Positions 23,235-31,478 of a stretch of DNA of 64,000 nt are shown here, piece after piece. The DNA is taken from the IMG/VR virus record IMGVR_UViG_3300011113_000640, positions 186,001-250,000 of that record. One strand, 5' to 3'. The notes under the pieces were generated by a model. The model was not told the DNA's origin. It did not search any database and was given only the letters and a program-made list of their open reading frames with translations. A program made the position numbers and the translations under genes. Position 1 is the stretch's first letter; each line of letters begins with the position of its first letter. This stretch comes from a virus.

Positions 23235-24476
23235 ATGGCCGACCAACCACCACTACCAGTAGATCCTGCTGTAGATCCTGATGTACCGCAAGGCACTGTG
23301 ACCATTACAGGAGCTTCCTCTATCTTTGACAATGCACTGCCTGTGGATCCTGCTGTAGATCCTGATGTCCCACAACCCAACAATCAAAATAATTTGCCTG
23401 TAGAACAAGAATTTGGCAACACCGATGGTTACGGTGCCCAGAATGAGATTGCGGTTTCTATCACAGATATAAACACTGAGCCTTCTATCATTGGCGACGA
23501 AGATGCGCAACAGCGAGCATTCCGAACAGGTGTTGCACCCGGCGACGAAGATGCGCAACAAAGGCCATTCCAAACATTTGCCGCACCCGGCGATGAAGAT
23601 GCGCAACAGGCAGCATTCAGGAGCAGTGAAGTACAGGTAGGCACCATACAGGCTCGGAATCAACAAACCAATGCCAGCCTGGCCCAGGCCACGTTTCCAC
23701 AAAACAACGACTGGCGTGTGACCCTGCGTCTAGCGCCCAATGCCAACTACCTGTACAAGGCCGGATACAGCAAAGACAATCCCAACGGTCCCGGTATCCT
23801 GGCACCCTTGGCCGTGACCAATGGTGTGGTGTTCCCCTACACTCCTGCCATCAGCACTGCCTACAAGGCTGACTACAGTAGCTATGATCTAATACACAGC
23901 AACTACCGTGGCTATTTTTACAAAAACAGTTATATGGATCAAATCACCATGAATGCAACCTTTACGGCCCAGAGCACATCTGATGCACAATATGTGTTGG
24001 CCGTGATACATTTTTTCCGCAGTGTGACCAAAATGTTTTATGGTCAGGATGCACAGAAAGGAAGCCCTCCTCCTTTGGTGTTCCTCAGCGGACTTGGAGA
24101 TTTTCAATACAACAATCATCCCTGCTTGGTCAGCCAGTTCAACTACAAGTTGCCGGCCGATGTTGACTACATCAGTTCAGGCACACCCAACAATCTTGGC
24201 CTGAACCTGGCTCCCTTGCAAAATCTTTTTTCCACTACCATAAATTCTTTTGGACCCACGGCTCAAAGATTGGCCCAGGCCTTTTTGCCACCAGGTGCGC
24301 AGAATGCCTTGCCAGCACCCCTGCAACAGTTGATCAATTCCAATCCCACATATGTTCCCAGCAAGATAGACATTGATCTGATCTTGTATCCGGTACAAAC
24401 ACGTCAGCAGGTCAGCACGCAGTTCAGTCTCAAAAACTTTGCTTCTGGACAACTACTTAGAGGAGGGTTCTGGTAA
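23235..24476 (+). CDS. Baseplate tube-cap-like protein (gp48/gp54 position)
   Basis: A 413-residue protein. Residues 1-140 are a low-complexity, repeat-bearing acidic extension. Residues about 160-300 hold the conserved part: YRGYFYKNSYMDQITMNATF, then AVIHFFRSVTKMFYGQDA and GDFQYNNHPCLVSQFNYKLP. The latter is a block common in virion proteins placed directly before gene 53 in T4-like marine phages. By synteny it should cap the tail tube or link it to the baseplate (T4 gp48/gp54 role); I cannot tell which. Its stop overlaps the gene 53 start (TAATG). The N-terminal extension is unusual and may be a flexible arm. Confidence 0.65.
   Translation: MADQPPLPVDPAVDPDVPQGTVTITGASSIFDNALPVDPAVDPDVPQPNNQNNLPVEQEFGNTDGYGAQNEIAVSITDINTEPSIIGDEDAQQRAFRTGVAPGDEDAQQRPFQTFAAPGDEDAQQAAFRSSEVQVGTIQARNQQTNASLAQATFPQNNDWRVTLRLAPNANYLYKAGYSKDNPNGPGILAPLAVTNGVVFPYTPAISTAYKADYSSYDLIHSNYRGYFYKNSYMDQITMNATFTAQSTSDAQYVLAVIHFFRSVTKMFYGQDAQKGSPPPLVFLSGLGDFQYNNHPCLVSQFNYKLPADVDYISSGTPNNLGLNLAPLQNLFSTTINSFGPTAQRLAQAFLPPGAQNALPAPLQQLINSNPTYVPSKIDIDLILYPVQTRQQVSTQFSLKNFASGQLLRGGFW
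23253..23636 (+). repeat. Two sets of in-frame tandem repeats
   Basis: The PVDPAVDPDVPQ-coding unit occurs at about 23256 and 23340 (spacing 84 bp). The GDEDAQQ-coding unit starts at 23493, 23541 and 23589 (exact 48-bp period, 16 residues). All lie in the N-terminal extension of the 413-aa baseplate protein, and copy number could vary between relatives. Confidence 0.8.
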
Positions 24477-24778
24477 TGGCCGGACAATACACTTCGACCA
24501 GTCCATATTTCTTGACTGGCTACAGCCAATTCTTTCTGGATGTTATGACCAACAGGCCCATACCCAGGGCCACAGATGATCTCCTGTTTACCATCAATAC
24601 CACGTTCCAGTATAGACCCGATCTTTTGGCCTATGACCTTTATGGTGATGCTGGCCTATGGTGGGTGTTCTATCAACGCAACCCTAATAGTCTGACTGCA
24701 CCGCCCATGGACTTTGAAGCCGGTGTTCCTATCTATCTTCCCAAGTTGGAAACACTGAAAACAGTGCTAGGATTCTAA
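24476..24778 (+). CDS. 53: Baseplate wedge protein gp53
   Basis: A 100-residue protein matching the N-terminal half of gp53 (T4 196 aa). It starts YFLTGYSQFFLDVMTNRPIP, then TTFQYRPDLLAYDLYGDAGL with WWVFYQRNPN. It ends in VPIYLPKLETL, the LysM-like tail that is the common form in marine T4-like phages. gp53 clamps neighbouring wedges into the baseplate ring. The start overlaps the preceding stop (TAATG), and the next gene begins 1 nt after its stop. Confidence 0.85.
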   Translation: MAGQYTSTSPYFLTGYSQFFLDVMTNRPIPRATDDLLFTINTTFQYRPDLLAYDLYGDAGLWWVFYQRNPNSLTAPPMDFEAGVPIYLPKLETLKTVLGF

Positions 24779-24779
24779 C

Positions 24780-26132
24780 ATGAGTAGTTTGACTGCTGTT
24801 CCAGGGTACACCGAACTCAACAATCGTATTGAAGCTTTAGTAGCTCAAAACAGTGCATTGGCCGAGCAAGAATCAGCTGCACTTTCAAGCGGGAATACTC
24901 AAGCAGCCGAAAGTTATAGAAATCAATCTGCGGAGTTAATAATACAGATATCTGAACTACAGGCACAACGGCAAACCTTGGTTGAGGACTATGTGACATC
25001 TGGACAAAATTTGGCCAGCCCTGCAGTGACCACGAGTCAAAGTCAAAGCACTCCGCCTGCCAATGCCCGAGACGATGGCCTCGCACAAGCCCCAAGTCAA
25101 GGCGGCGTGGGCGCTGGTACGAGCAACAACTCTCAAGCCAGTATTAATGCTGACAACAATCCCACACCCACTGGTGTGTCTAATCAGGTATCTATCAGCA
25201 CGTCCACAGCCGCACTAAACAAGCTGATTCCCACCCAGCCCAATCAGCTGGATCAGTACAGCAGTTATACCTACAACATTGGTTGGTATCTGCTGACACC
25301 ACAGCAGTTCAATGCCATGCAAAGAAGTCAGAAACCCAGTGCGGCTGGTTGGCAGTTGCTGATGCAAAGTGGAGGCGCACCCATTGCCGGTCGCAGTCCA
25401 GCATTTCCACTTGACTACTACATGGACGATCTGGAAATTGATACTAGAATACTTGGCGGCGGCAGCAACTTGGCCAACATAGCCACGGATATCAGATTCA
25501 AGGTGGTCGAACCCAATGGCATAACCTTGATTGAAAACTTGTTCAGAGCCGTGGTTTCTGCCTACGGTCGAGCACAACAACCACAGGCCACGACTACCAA
25601 CAATGGTGCCTCATCTGCCACAGCACCAGTGACCAATCAGACTCCAAATTACGTAGCGGCCTTTTATTGCTTGGTTATCTCTTTTTACGGCTACGACAAA
25701 GATGGCAATGTCGTGGCTCCTGTCAAGGGCGGTTTTAACACCGAGACCGGTTATGGCAAAACTGATGTGATAACCAAGTACTATCCTTTCAGGATCACAG
25801 ACATCAAATTCACCGTGGCCAACCGTGCCATAGAGTACTCAATCACAGCCAAACCACAGTCTTATAGCATGCATGCCACCACGGACCGTGGCACTGTGCC
25901 GTTTCCATTTGTCATGACCGGGCAGACTGTACAACAACTACTCACAGGCAGTCCTGTGGGCACTACCTATGGCACCAATCAAGCTGATCCTGCAGCTCGC
26001 CAAGATCAGCCTGCCCCAGTCAATCAAGCAGTGGCTGCATCGGTGTTGGTCGAACAAAGCCGTGCAGGTGTTGATGCCAACGGTAATTTCACTGGTGAAA
26101 CCACCAGTCCCTTTAATATAGTAGCTCCATAA
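24780..26132 (+). CDS. Baseplate hub-region structural protein (450 aa)
   Basis: A 450-residue protein. Residues 1-75 are coiled-coil-like, and 80-145 are Ser/Asn/Gln-rich and probably disordered. From about 155 the fold is globular: YNIGWYLLTPQQFNAMQ, FPLDYYMDDLEIDTRI, FKVVEPNGITLIENLFRAV, then KYYPFRITDIKFTVANRAIE. The VEPNG.TL.ENL segment occurs in hub proteins of the gp27/late-control-D type, so a tail-hub role is likely. It lies between gene 53 and another hub-like gene, then gene 5, which in T4 partners gp27. I do not assign a T4 number. Confidence 0.6.
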   Translation: MSSLTAVPGYTELNNRIEALVAQNSALAEQESAALSSGNTQAAESYRNQSAELIIQISELQAQRQTLVEDYVTSGQNLASPAVTTSQSQSTPPANARDDGLAQAPSQGGVGAGTSNNSQASINADNNPTPTGVSNQVSISTSTAALNKLIPTQPNQLDQYSSYTYNIGWYLLTPQQFNAMQRSQKPSAAGWQLLMQSGGAPIAGRSPAFPLDYYMDDLEIDTRILGGGSNLANIATDIRFKVVEPNGITLIENLFRAVVSAYGRAQQPQATTTNNGASSATAPVTNQTPNYVAAFYCLVISFYGYDKDGNVVAPVKGGFNTETGYGKTDVITKYYPFRITDIKFTVANRAIEYSITAKPQSYSMHATTDRGTVPFPFVMTGQTVQQLLTGSPVGTTYGTNQADPAARQDQPAPVNQAVAASVLVEQSRAGVDANGNFTGETTSPFNIVAP

Positions 26133-26134
26133 TC

Positions 26135-27778
26135 ATGACAAATCTATTTGAAGCTGAATTTGGAGGAGCGGCCGGCATAGCCGAAGCCACAGGCACCACG
26201 TCTCGAGGCTTTACCGCAGGTATTACCAACACCAGTGCGCCACCCAATGCCTCGGCAGCACCCACAGCGGCCAAAGAAAACATATTCACTGGTCTGTGCG
26301 AAGCCCTTAACACTTATCAGCAAGGCCTGATCAAGGCCAAAAAGCGTGAAGTGGCCGATCAGTATGTGATTGAATTTGCACCACCTCAAATTGGCGCCAG
26401 CACTGTACAACGCCCAGGACCACAGGATACCACTACGGCACCCATGCAGACTCCCAACTCCGCAAGCAAACTTAATCCTGCAGAAAACAAAGTCAATCGC
26501 TCCGGTAGGACCTGGCCCATTGAAGCCGGCACCCAGATCATCAAGGTTATAGATGATGTCATGCGCAACAGCAGTTATATCACCGATCAACAAAATGTCG
26601 AAGTATCAACAGCCACAGACCCTGTGACCGGTATACAACAGCAAAAAAGAAATGTCAAACCCGGATCTGGCGATATGCGTTGGTACAAAATAAACCTAGC
26701 GGTGGAATGGCTGGCCTATGACAATATCATCAGAGATCATGCCTATAAAATGACATTCTTGATCACACCATATCCAGTAGGACAGATGACCAGCATCTAT
26801 TTTCCTGACAGCAGATACCGCGGTGTTCACAAGGCCTACAACCATTGGTTCACCGGCGACAACACACAGATTCTGCAGTATGAACAGCAGTACAACAACA
26901 CATTCCGCATAGTGATGAACGGCACTGGGCCCAACCCACAGCCACCTAGTCGGATTGATTTCCGTGATCAGAATCGTTATATCTACATGGCCACCAGTAG
27001 TGATCAGGCCACCGGAGCAAAAAATTATGCCAACGCACCCGGCGACAGTGCTGCCAGTTTTTTCTACGATCCCAAAAGTTTAAGCCAGGTCAAACTGCGC
27101 ATTGTGGGCGATCCGGCCTGGATGCAACAGGGCGAAGTTGCCACTGGAGTCACAGCTAGAACCTTTGATTTTAATCCATTCAATGCAGATGGAACCATAA
27201 ATTATGACAGTCAGGCCGTGATGTTTAGCGTGGCATTTAACGCACCCGATGACTACAATCTCGCCACAGGCCTGGTAGACGTAAACAAACAACGACGCGG
27301 TGGACAACCACAGGAATACTACACGTTCCAGGCTACCAAATGCAAAAACGTATTCAGCAAAGGCAAATTTGAACAAGAATTGGAAGGCAAATTGGTAACA
27401 GAAAAGAACACGCAACCCAATCGCGCCACCGCAACCACGGCCAGTGGCAGAACCACCACACCCGGAGCCGGCACAGTGACCCCTGGTATCGCAAGAACAA
27501 CCGGCGTTCCTACCTCATTGCCTTATGATGGCTCGTTGGGTTATGCCATACAGGACGAAACCGGGCAGGTCAGTGACCTTAGACGCAACGAGTATGGGGA
27601 CCTTTATGAACCAACAGCCCAGAACTATGACACCACTGGCATACCCGCACCACAGCCGGCCAATCCACCCGAACCACCTGACAGCACCGGCGACATTGAT
27701 GTTTTTGCTGGATTGGCAGGAACAGATCCAGGGTCAACCAGTCAAGGACCACAAATCATAGCCAAGGATGATGCATAA
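26135..27778 (+). CDS. Baseplate hub-region structural protein (547 aa)
   Basis: A 547-residue protein directly upstream of gene 5. Residues about 45-330 contain ENIFTGLCEALNTYQQGL, then ADQYVIEFAPPQIG, WYKINLAVEWLAYDNIIRD, and RGVHKAYNHWFTGDNTQILQ, a block seen in hub proteins of T4-like marine phages. Residues about 425-547 are Thr/Pro/Gly-rich and low complexity. It and the 450-aa neighbour probably build the hub that holds the gp5 needle. The start is 2 nt after the preceding stop, and the end overlaps the gene 5 ATG (TAATG). No enzymatic motif was seen. Confidence 0.6.
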   Translation: MTNLFEAEFGGAAGIAEATGTTSRGFTAGITNTSAPPNASAAPTAAKENIFTGLCEALNTYQQGLIKAKKREVADQYVIEFAPPQIGASTVQRPGPQDTTTAPMQTPNSASKLNPAENKVNRSGRTWPIEAGTQIIKVIDDVMRNSSYITDQQNVEVSTATDPVTGIQQQKRNVKPGSGDMRWYKINLAVEWLAYDNIIRDHAYKMTFLITPYPVGQMTSIYFPDSRYRGVHKAYNHWFTGDNTQILQYEQQYNNTFRIVMNGTGPNPQPPSRIDFRDQNRYIYMATSSDQATGAKNYANAPGDSAASFFYDPKSLSQVKLRIVGDPAWMQQGEVATGVTARTFDFNPFNADGTINYDSQAVMFSVAFNAPDDYNLATGLVDVNKQRRGGQPQEYYTFQATKCKNVFSKGKFEQELEGKLVTEKNTQPNRATATTASGRTTTPGAGTVTPGIARTTGVPTSLPYDGSLGYAIQDETGQVSDLRRNEYGDLYEPTAQNYDTTGIPAPQPANPPEPPDSTGDIDVFAGLAGTDPGSTSQGPQIIAKDDA

Positions 27779-29280
27779 TGAGTGAACAAACCCCGTCGAC
27801 CTCGCAGTTACCAAGCAACTACCGAGATCCTTTACCGCCTGGAGCCTATCTTGGTGTGGTCAAGAACAATGTGGACTCGGCACGCTCGGGACGTTTGCAG
27901 GTCTACGTGCAACATCGTGGGGCTGCCGATCCCAACAATCCGGCCAACTGGCAGACCGTGGTCTACTGTCCACCATTCTATGGCACCACACCTGTTGGAG
28001 CCCAGGCCGGCACAGGGGCTTACTTACAAGGCAATCCACAGAGCTACGGCATGTGGTTCACACCACCTGATCTAGGCACACAGGTCTTGATACTGCAGGT
28101 GAGCGGAGAAGCCATGGCCTACTATGTAGGGTGTGTGCCGTCCTTGTATGCCACGCACATGATTCCGGCCATTGGCAGCGTGCCCAAAAGCCAAGCCCAA
28201 ACTCAGAATTCGGCACAGTCCAGTTATTTTGCTGGCAGTGCTAGATTGCCAGTGACAGAAATCAATGTGACTGATACCCGGATCAGCCAGAATCCCAAAT
28301 ACTTTGATCAACCCAAACCAGTTCACAGCTACGTGGCCGGCATCTTGTTTCAACAAGGTCTGATCAATGATCCCATACGTGGCACCATAGGTTCAACCAG
28401 CCAGCGTGAAAGCCCCAGCAACTGTTATGGTATCAGCACACCTGGTCGCGCTATCTATGCCGGAGGCATTGGGGCCGGCACTGGTGGTGACGAAGGCATA
28501 GATGCCAACCAACTGCAGGGGCTACCGCCCAGCGCAGCCAAGATCATAGGACGGCGTGGCGGTCACAGCATAGTCATGGACGATGGAGATCTCAACGGTG
28601 AAGACAATCTCATCAGGATAAGGACCAGCAAAGGTCACCAAATAACCATGAGCGACGACGGCAACTGTTTTTATATCTGCCACGCCAACGGACAAAGCTG
28701 GGTAGAACTGGGCCAAGAAGGCACCTTGGATGTGTACAGCACCAACAGTATAAACCTGCGCACCGACGGCACTATAAATCTACATGCCGACAAAGATGTC
28801 AATATCTATGCCGGTGAAAATCTCAACATGAGAGCCAAACAAAACGTGGCTCTCCAGGCTGAAGAAGATCTCAATGTGGCCAACAAAGGCAAGATGACCA
28901 TATTCAGTCAAGGCGCCATAGGTATCAAGAGCAAGAGCACATTAAGTCTGGACAGCCAGCTGGGATCATGGAGTACCAAAGCCGCGCTAAGCCTCAAAGG
29001 GTCGGTTTTGTTGCTCAACAGCGGACCTGGCTTGCCAGTGTCCGCCCCCAAGGGCATTACCAAGTATCTGCAACCCAGCACAGAATACAACGCCAGCACA
29101 GGCTGGGCAGTATCGCCCACAGGCACAGAAAGCATCTGCACACGAGCTCCTACACACGAACCCTACCCTTATCACAATCAAGGTGTAAATGCAATGACCA
29201 CGCTCAGTGATGATTTTGATTCATCACCGCCCGACACACCCAACTTGCCCGACGGTGTTTCTATCCGAGCCGAAAACTAA
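27778..29280 (+). CDS. 5: Baseplate hub needle protein gp5-like (no lysozyme domain)
   Basis: A 500-residue gp5/VgrG-type spike. Residues about 20-130 form the OB-fold (GAYLGVVKNNVDSARSGRLQ, then GMWFTPPDLGTQVLILQVSG). Residues about 255-300 are the second VgrG-like part (HSIVMDDGD, NLIRIRTSKGHQITMSDDGN). About 310-385 are short repeats (INLRTDGTINLHADKDVNIY, LNMRAKQNVALQAEEDLNVA) that fit a triple-stranded beta-helix needle. The T4 protein carries a lysozyme domain between OB and helix; the matching stretch here (130-250) shows no lysozyme motif. Peptidoglycan cutting may be done by the tape-measure M15-like domain or the next gene. Confidence 0.88.
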   Translation: MSEQTPSTSQLPSNYRDPLPPGAYLGVVKNNVDSARSGRLQVYVQHRGAADPNNPANWQTVVYCPPFYGTTPVGAQAGTGAYLQGNPQSYGMWFTPPDLGTQVLILQVSGEAMAYYVGCVPSLYATHMIPAIGSVPKSQAQTQNSAQSSYFAGSARLPVTEINVTDTRISQNPKYFDQPKPVHSYVAGILFQQGLINDPIRGTIGSTSQRESPSNCYGISTPGRAIYAGGIGAGTGGDEGIDANQLQGLPPSAAKIIGRRGGHSIVMDDGDLNGEDNLIRIRTSKGHQITMSDDGNCFYICHANGQSWVELGQEGTLDVYSTNSINLRTDGTINLHADKDVNIYAGENLNMRAKQNVALQAEEDLNVANKGKMTIFSQGAIGIKSKSTLSLDSQLGSWSTKAALSLKGSVLLLNSGPGLPVSAPKGITKYLQPSTEYNASTGWAVSPTGTESICTRAPTHEPYPYHNQGVNAMTTLSDDFDSSPPDTPNLPDGVSIRAEN

Positions 29281-31044
29281 ATGAACAAGTTTACCTACAC
29301 TCTTCCGTCGGGCAAACGCTTTACCATGACCACTCCAGATTCAGTAACGCAAATACAAGCGGATGCGATCTTTTACGGTCAGGTGGCGTCGGGTGCCTTG
29401 GCAGGATTTGTAGCTGGACAGACCAAAAGCACGTTGCAAACTCAAGCAGTAAAGTTTTTGCTCAGTCGTCTGGATCGTGGCACAGCCGGAGTAGATGATC
29501 GTGTGATTTTGAGCATAGTCAGTGGTATCCCTAACATCACGGGCTTGCCCAACCTGATCAATGTGCCTTTAGAAAATCCAATCACGCAAGGTGATCTGGC
29601 CAACATTGGATTTGATAATTCTTATACACCTCCGTCCATAGGACCACTGAACTCCAGTCAGGTGCAAGGATTGTTGGCTCAGATTGCCAACTATGTGGCA
29701 CAAGCTCCTGATGTCATGTCCGATACCACAGGTGTAGGACAGTATGGTTTTGATTGCCAGCAACTTGAACAATCTGGTTACGTCAAACCTGGCACCTATA
29801 GAGAGTTTATATTTGACCCCAGTCCGTTGACCAGTGTGCTGAGTGCGCCTGGGATCTGGACCGGAAGAAATGGTATCAATTCGGCCACTGAGTTCTTGAA
29901 TAATCCAGTGGCACAAAACAATGCCATGGCCACCCTGTTGCAACAGAGTTATACCAGTCTCACAGCCAATGGCACCATAACTCCGCCATTTGCACCTCCA
30001 GTGACTGCCGCAGTGGGACAAGTTTTCACACAGAGTGGCCTGCAGACTGTGTCACGATTGAGTGCTGCCACTGGTATCTCTTTACCGGTGCCTACCAACT
30101 TGGTGCCGGTCTTGAGCAACACCAACATCTCCAGCCTGATATCTACTCCTTTGACCAACATTGGCAGTCTGGCCAGCGGGGCTCTAAACAACTTTGCTGG
30201 CGGCAGTCTTCCAAACGTGAGCAGTATTGCCAGTAGTCTTTCAAACACTGTCACTGGCGGAGTTGCTGCCTTGGTTTCAAATGGTAGTATATTTGGCACA
30301 TCAGCAGTGACACAGTGGGCCAAGAGCGGTAGCCTTGACCAATTGTTAACAGGAGGTGGTGGCATTGGAGGTGCTCTAACCAGTGGAGTAACTTCACTGA
30401 CCAACAACATAGCCGGACTCAACGTGCTGGGCAAGGCTTCACAGTTTGCATCCGGTTTTTCAAATCCCTTGACCAGTCTCAGCAACTTGGGCAATTTCAA
30501 TATCAGCAGCCTTACTTCTGGACTGCCCGACATAGGTAGTCTAAGCAATCTAAGCAGCACTTTGACCGGCAGTCTTTCCGGACTATCGTCAAATCTCACT
30601 GGATCGCTCACAGGTCTAGTATCGGGGCAACTGAGCAGTATCACAGGTGCTCTTTCGGGACAACTGGGCAGTTTGACCTCTAGTCTAGGCAGCCTAGGAA
30701 ACTTTGGTAGCCTGGCCAGCCTGCCGGGCCTGGGCAGTCTAGGTGATATAGGTGGCTTGTTTGGTGGTGGTGGCGATGCCCTGGTTAGCTCGGTTCAAGT
30801 GGCACCTGGCTACAGCAACACAGTCAACAGAGCTGAGGTTGATGTGGCCTTTGGCAAAATATTGGGTAGCGCCAAGATACCCAGGCCCTCGTTTGATTAT
30901 TCCGGCCCAGGCAGTGCATCGTTGGGTGCCAACGGAGACATAGCATTTGCACAAAATGCCTTAAAAGCCCTGCAAGGTGCCGGCAACAGAATATTAGAGC
31001 TGGGCACCACGGTGTTTAATCCTAATGAAACTGCTTCTGCCTAA
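29281..31044 (+). CDS. Tail structural protein with lysozyme-like segment and Gly/Ser/Leu repeats
   Basis: A 587-residue protein. Residues about 1-110 are unassigned globular. Residues about 155-220 contain GVGQYGFDCQQLEQSGYVKP, then APGIWTGRNGINSATEFLNN and MATLLQQSY, a block that recurs in phage tail proteins and resembles the core of small muralytic domains. The catalytic Glu cannot be fixed. About 270-510 is a long Ser/Leu/Gly/Asn-rich stretch with irregular SLSNLG, SLTG and GSL units. About 510-587 is globular (NRAEVDVAFGKILGSAKIPR). It lies between gp5 and gp25, so it is a baseplate or hub component. It begins on the base after the gene 5 stop. Confidence 0.55.
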   Translation: MNKFTYTLPSGKRFTMTTPDSVTQIQADAIFYGQVASGALAGFVAGQTKSTLQTQAVKFLLSRLDRGTAGVDDRVILSIVSGIPNITGLPNLINVPLENPITQGDLANIGFDNSYTPPSIGPLNSSQVQGLLAQIANYVAQAPDVMSDTTGVGQYGFDCQQLEQSGYVKPGTYREFIFDPSPLTSVLSAPGIWTGRNGINSATEFLNNPVAQNNAMATLLQQSYTSLTANGTITPPFAPPVTAAVGQVFTQSGLQTVSRLSAATGISLPVPTNLVPVLSNTNISSLISTPLTNIGSLASGALNNFAGGSLPNVSSIASSLSNTVTGGVAALVSNGSIFGTSAVTQWAKSGSLDQLLTGGGGIGGALTSGVTSLTNNIAGLNVLGKASQFASGFSNPLTSLSNLGNFNISSLTSGLPDIGSLSNLSSTLTGSLSGLSSNLTGSLTGLVSGQLSSITGALSGQLGSLTSSLGSLGNFGSLASLPGLGSLGDIGGLFGGGGDALVSSVQVAPGYSNTVNRAEVDVAFGKILGSAKIPRPSFDYSGPGSASLGANGDIAFAQNALKALQGAGNRILELGTTVFNPNETASA

Positions 31045-31046
31045 CG

Positions 31047-31054
31047 AGTAAATA
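31047..31054 (+). promoter_or_regulatory. Late promoter box next to the gene 25 start
   Basis: GAGTAAATA with TAAATA at 31049-31054 ends 4 nt before the ATG at 31059 and has no Shine-Dalgarno sequence in the gap. Confidence 0.45.
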
Positions 31055-31058
31055 CATC

Positions 31059-31433
31059 ATGCCCACTTTTATAGGATTCAATACCATCAATCAGAACAAA
31101 AAATTCACAGCCGTGGATTTTGATCTGATCAAGATAGATCTTCTCAATGCTTTCAACATACGTCAAGGTGAGTTGCCAGGAAGACCCGGCTATGGAACCA
31201 TAATCTGGACTTATCTGTTTGAAAATCAAACGCAGGAGACCCAGGCTGCCATAGTCAACGAAATCCAGCGTGTGGCTGGTGGAGATCCCCGAGTCTACAT
31301 CAGTGGCGTGCAGTTATTTCCACAGCAAAATGGCATCTTGATCCAGCTGGGTTTGGCTGTGGTACCCAGCACACAGGCACAACAGTTGAGCATATTTTTT
31401 GATCAACAACAACGTTCTGCCAGCTACGTTTAA
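31059..31433 (+). CDS. 25: Baseplate wedge protein gp25
   Basis: A 124-residue member of the gp25 family (T4 132 aa; also related to TssE of type VI secretion). The hallmark is residues about 24-55: DLINAFNIRQGEL-type sequence (here DLLNAFNIRQGELPGRPGYG) with TIIWTYLFENQTQ. In contractile machines gp25 anchors the first sheath ring to the wedge. It precedes gene 6, as expected for wedge partners. A late box immediately abuts the start. Confidence 0.95.
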   Translation: MPTFIGFNTINQNKKFTAVDFDLIKIDLLNAFNIRQGELPGRPGYGTIIWTYLFENQTQETQAAIVNEIQRVAGGDPRVYISGVQLFPQQNGILIQLGLAVVPSTQAQQLSIFFDQQQRSASYV

Positions 31434-31452
31434 CTACCCAGTTTATAATATT

Positions 31453-31460
31453 GGTAAATA
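31453..31460 (+). promoter_or_regulatory. Late promoter box upstream of gene 6
   Basis: GGTAAATA, with TAAATA at 31455-31460, precedes the ATG at 31479 by 18 nt. CAGGGAA in between can serve as ribosome site. This gives a conventional short leader, unlike gene 25. Confidence 0.5.
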
Positions 31461-31478
31461 TTAGAACAGGGAACATTC

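Noticed and set aside
29949-30644. 231-aa minus-strand frame inside the Gly/Ser/Leu-rich gene
   Set aside because: Produced by the repetitive codons of the sense gene; no ribosome site or recognisable protein.
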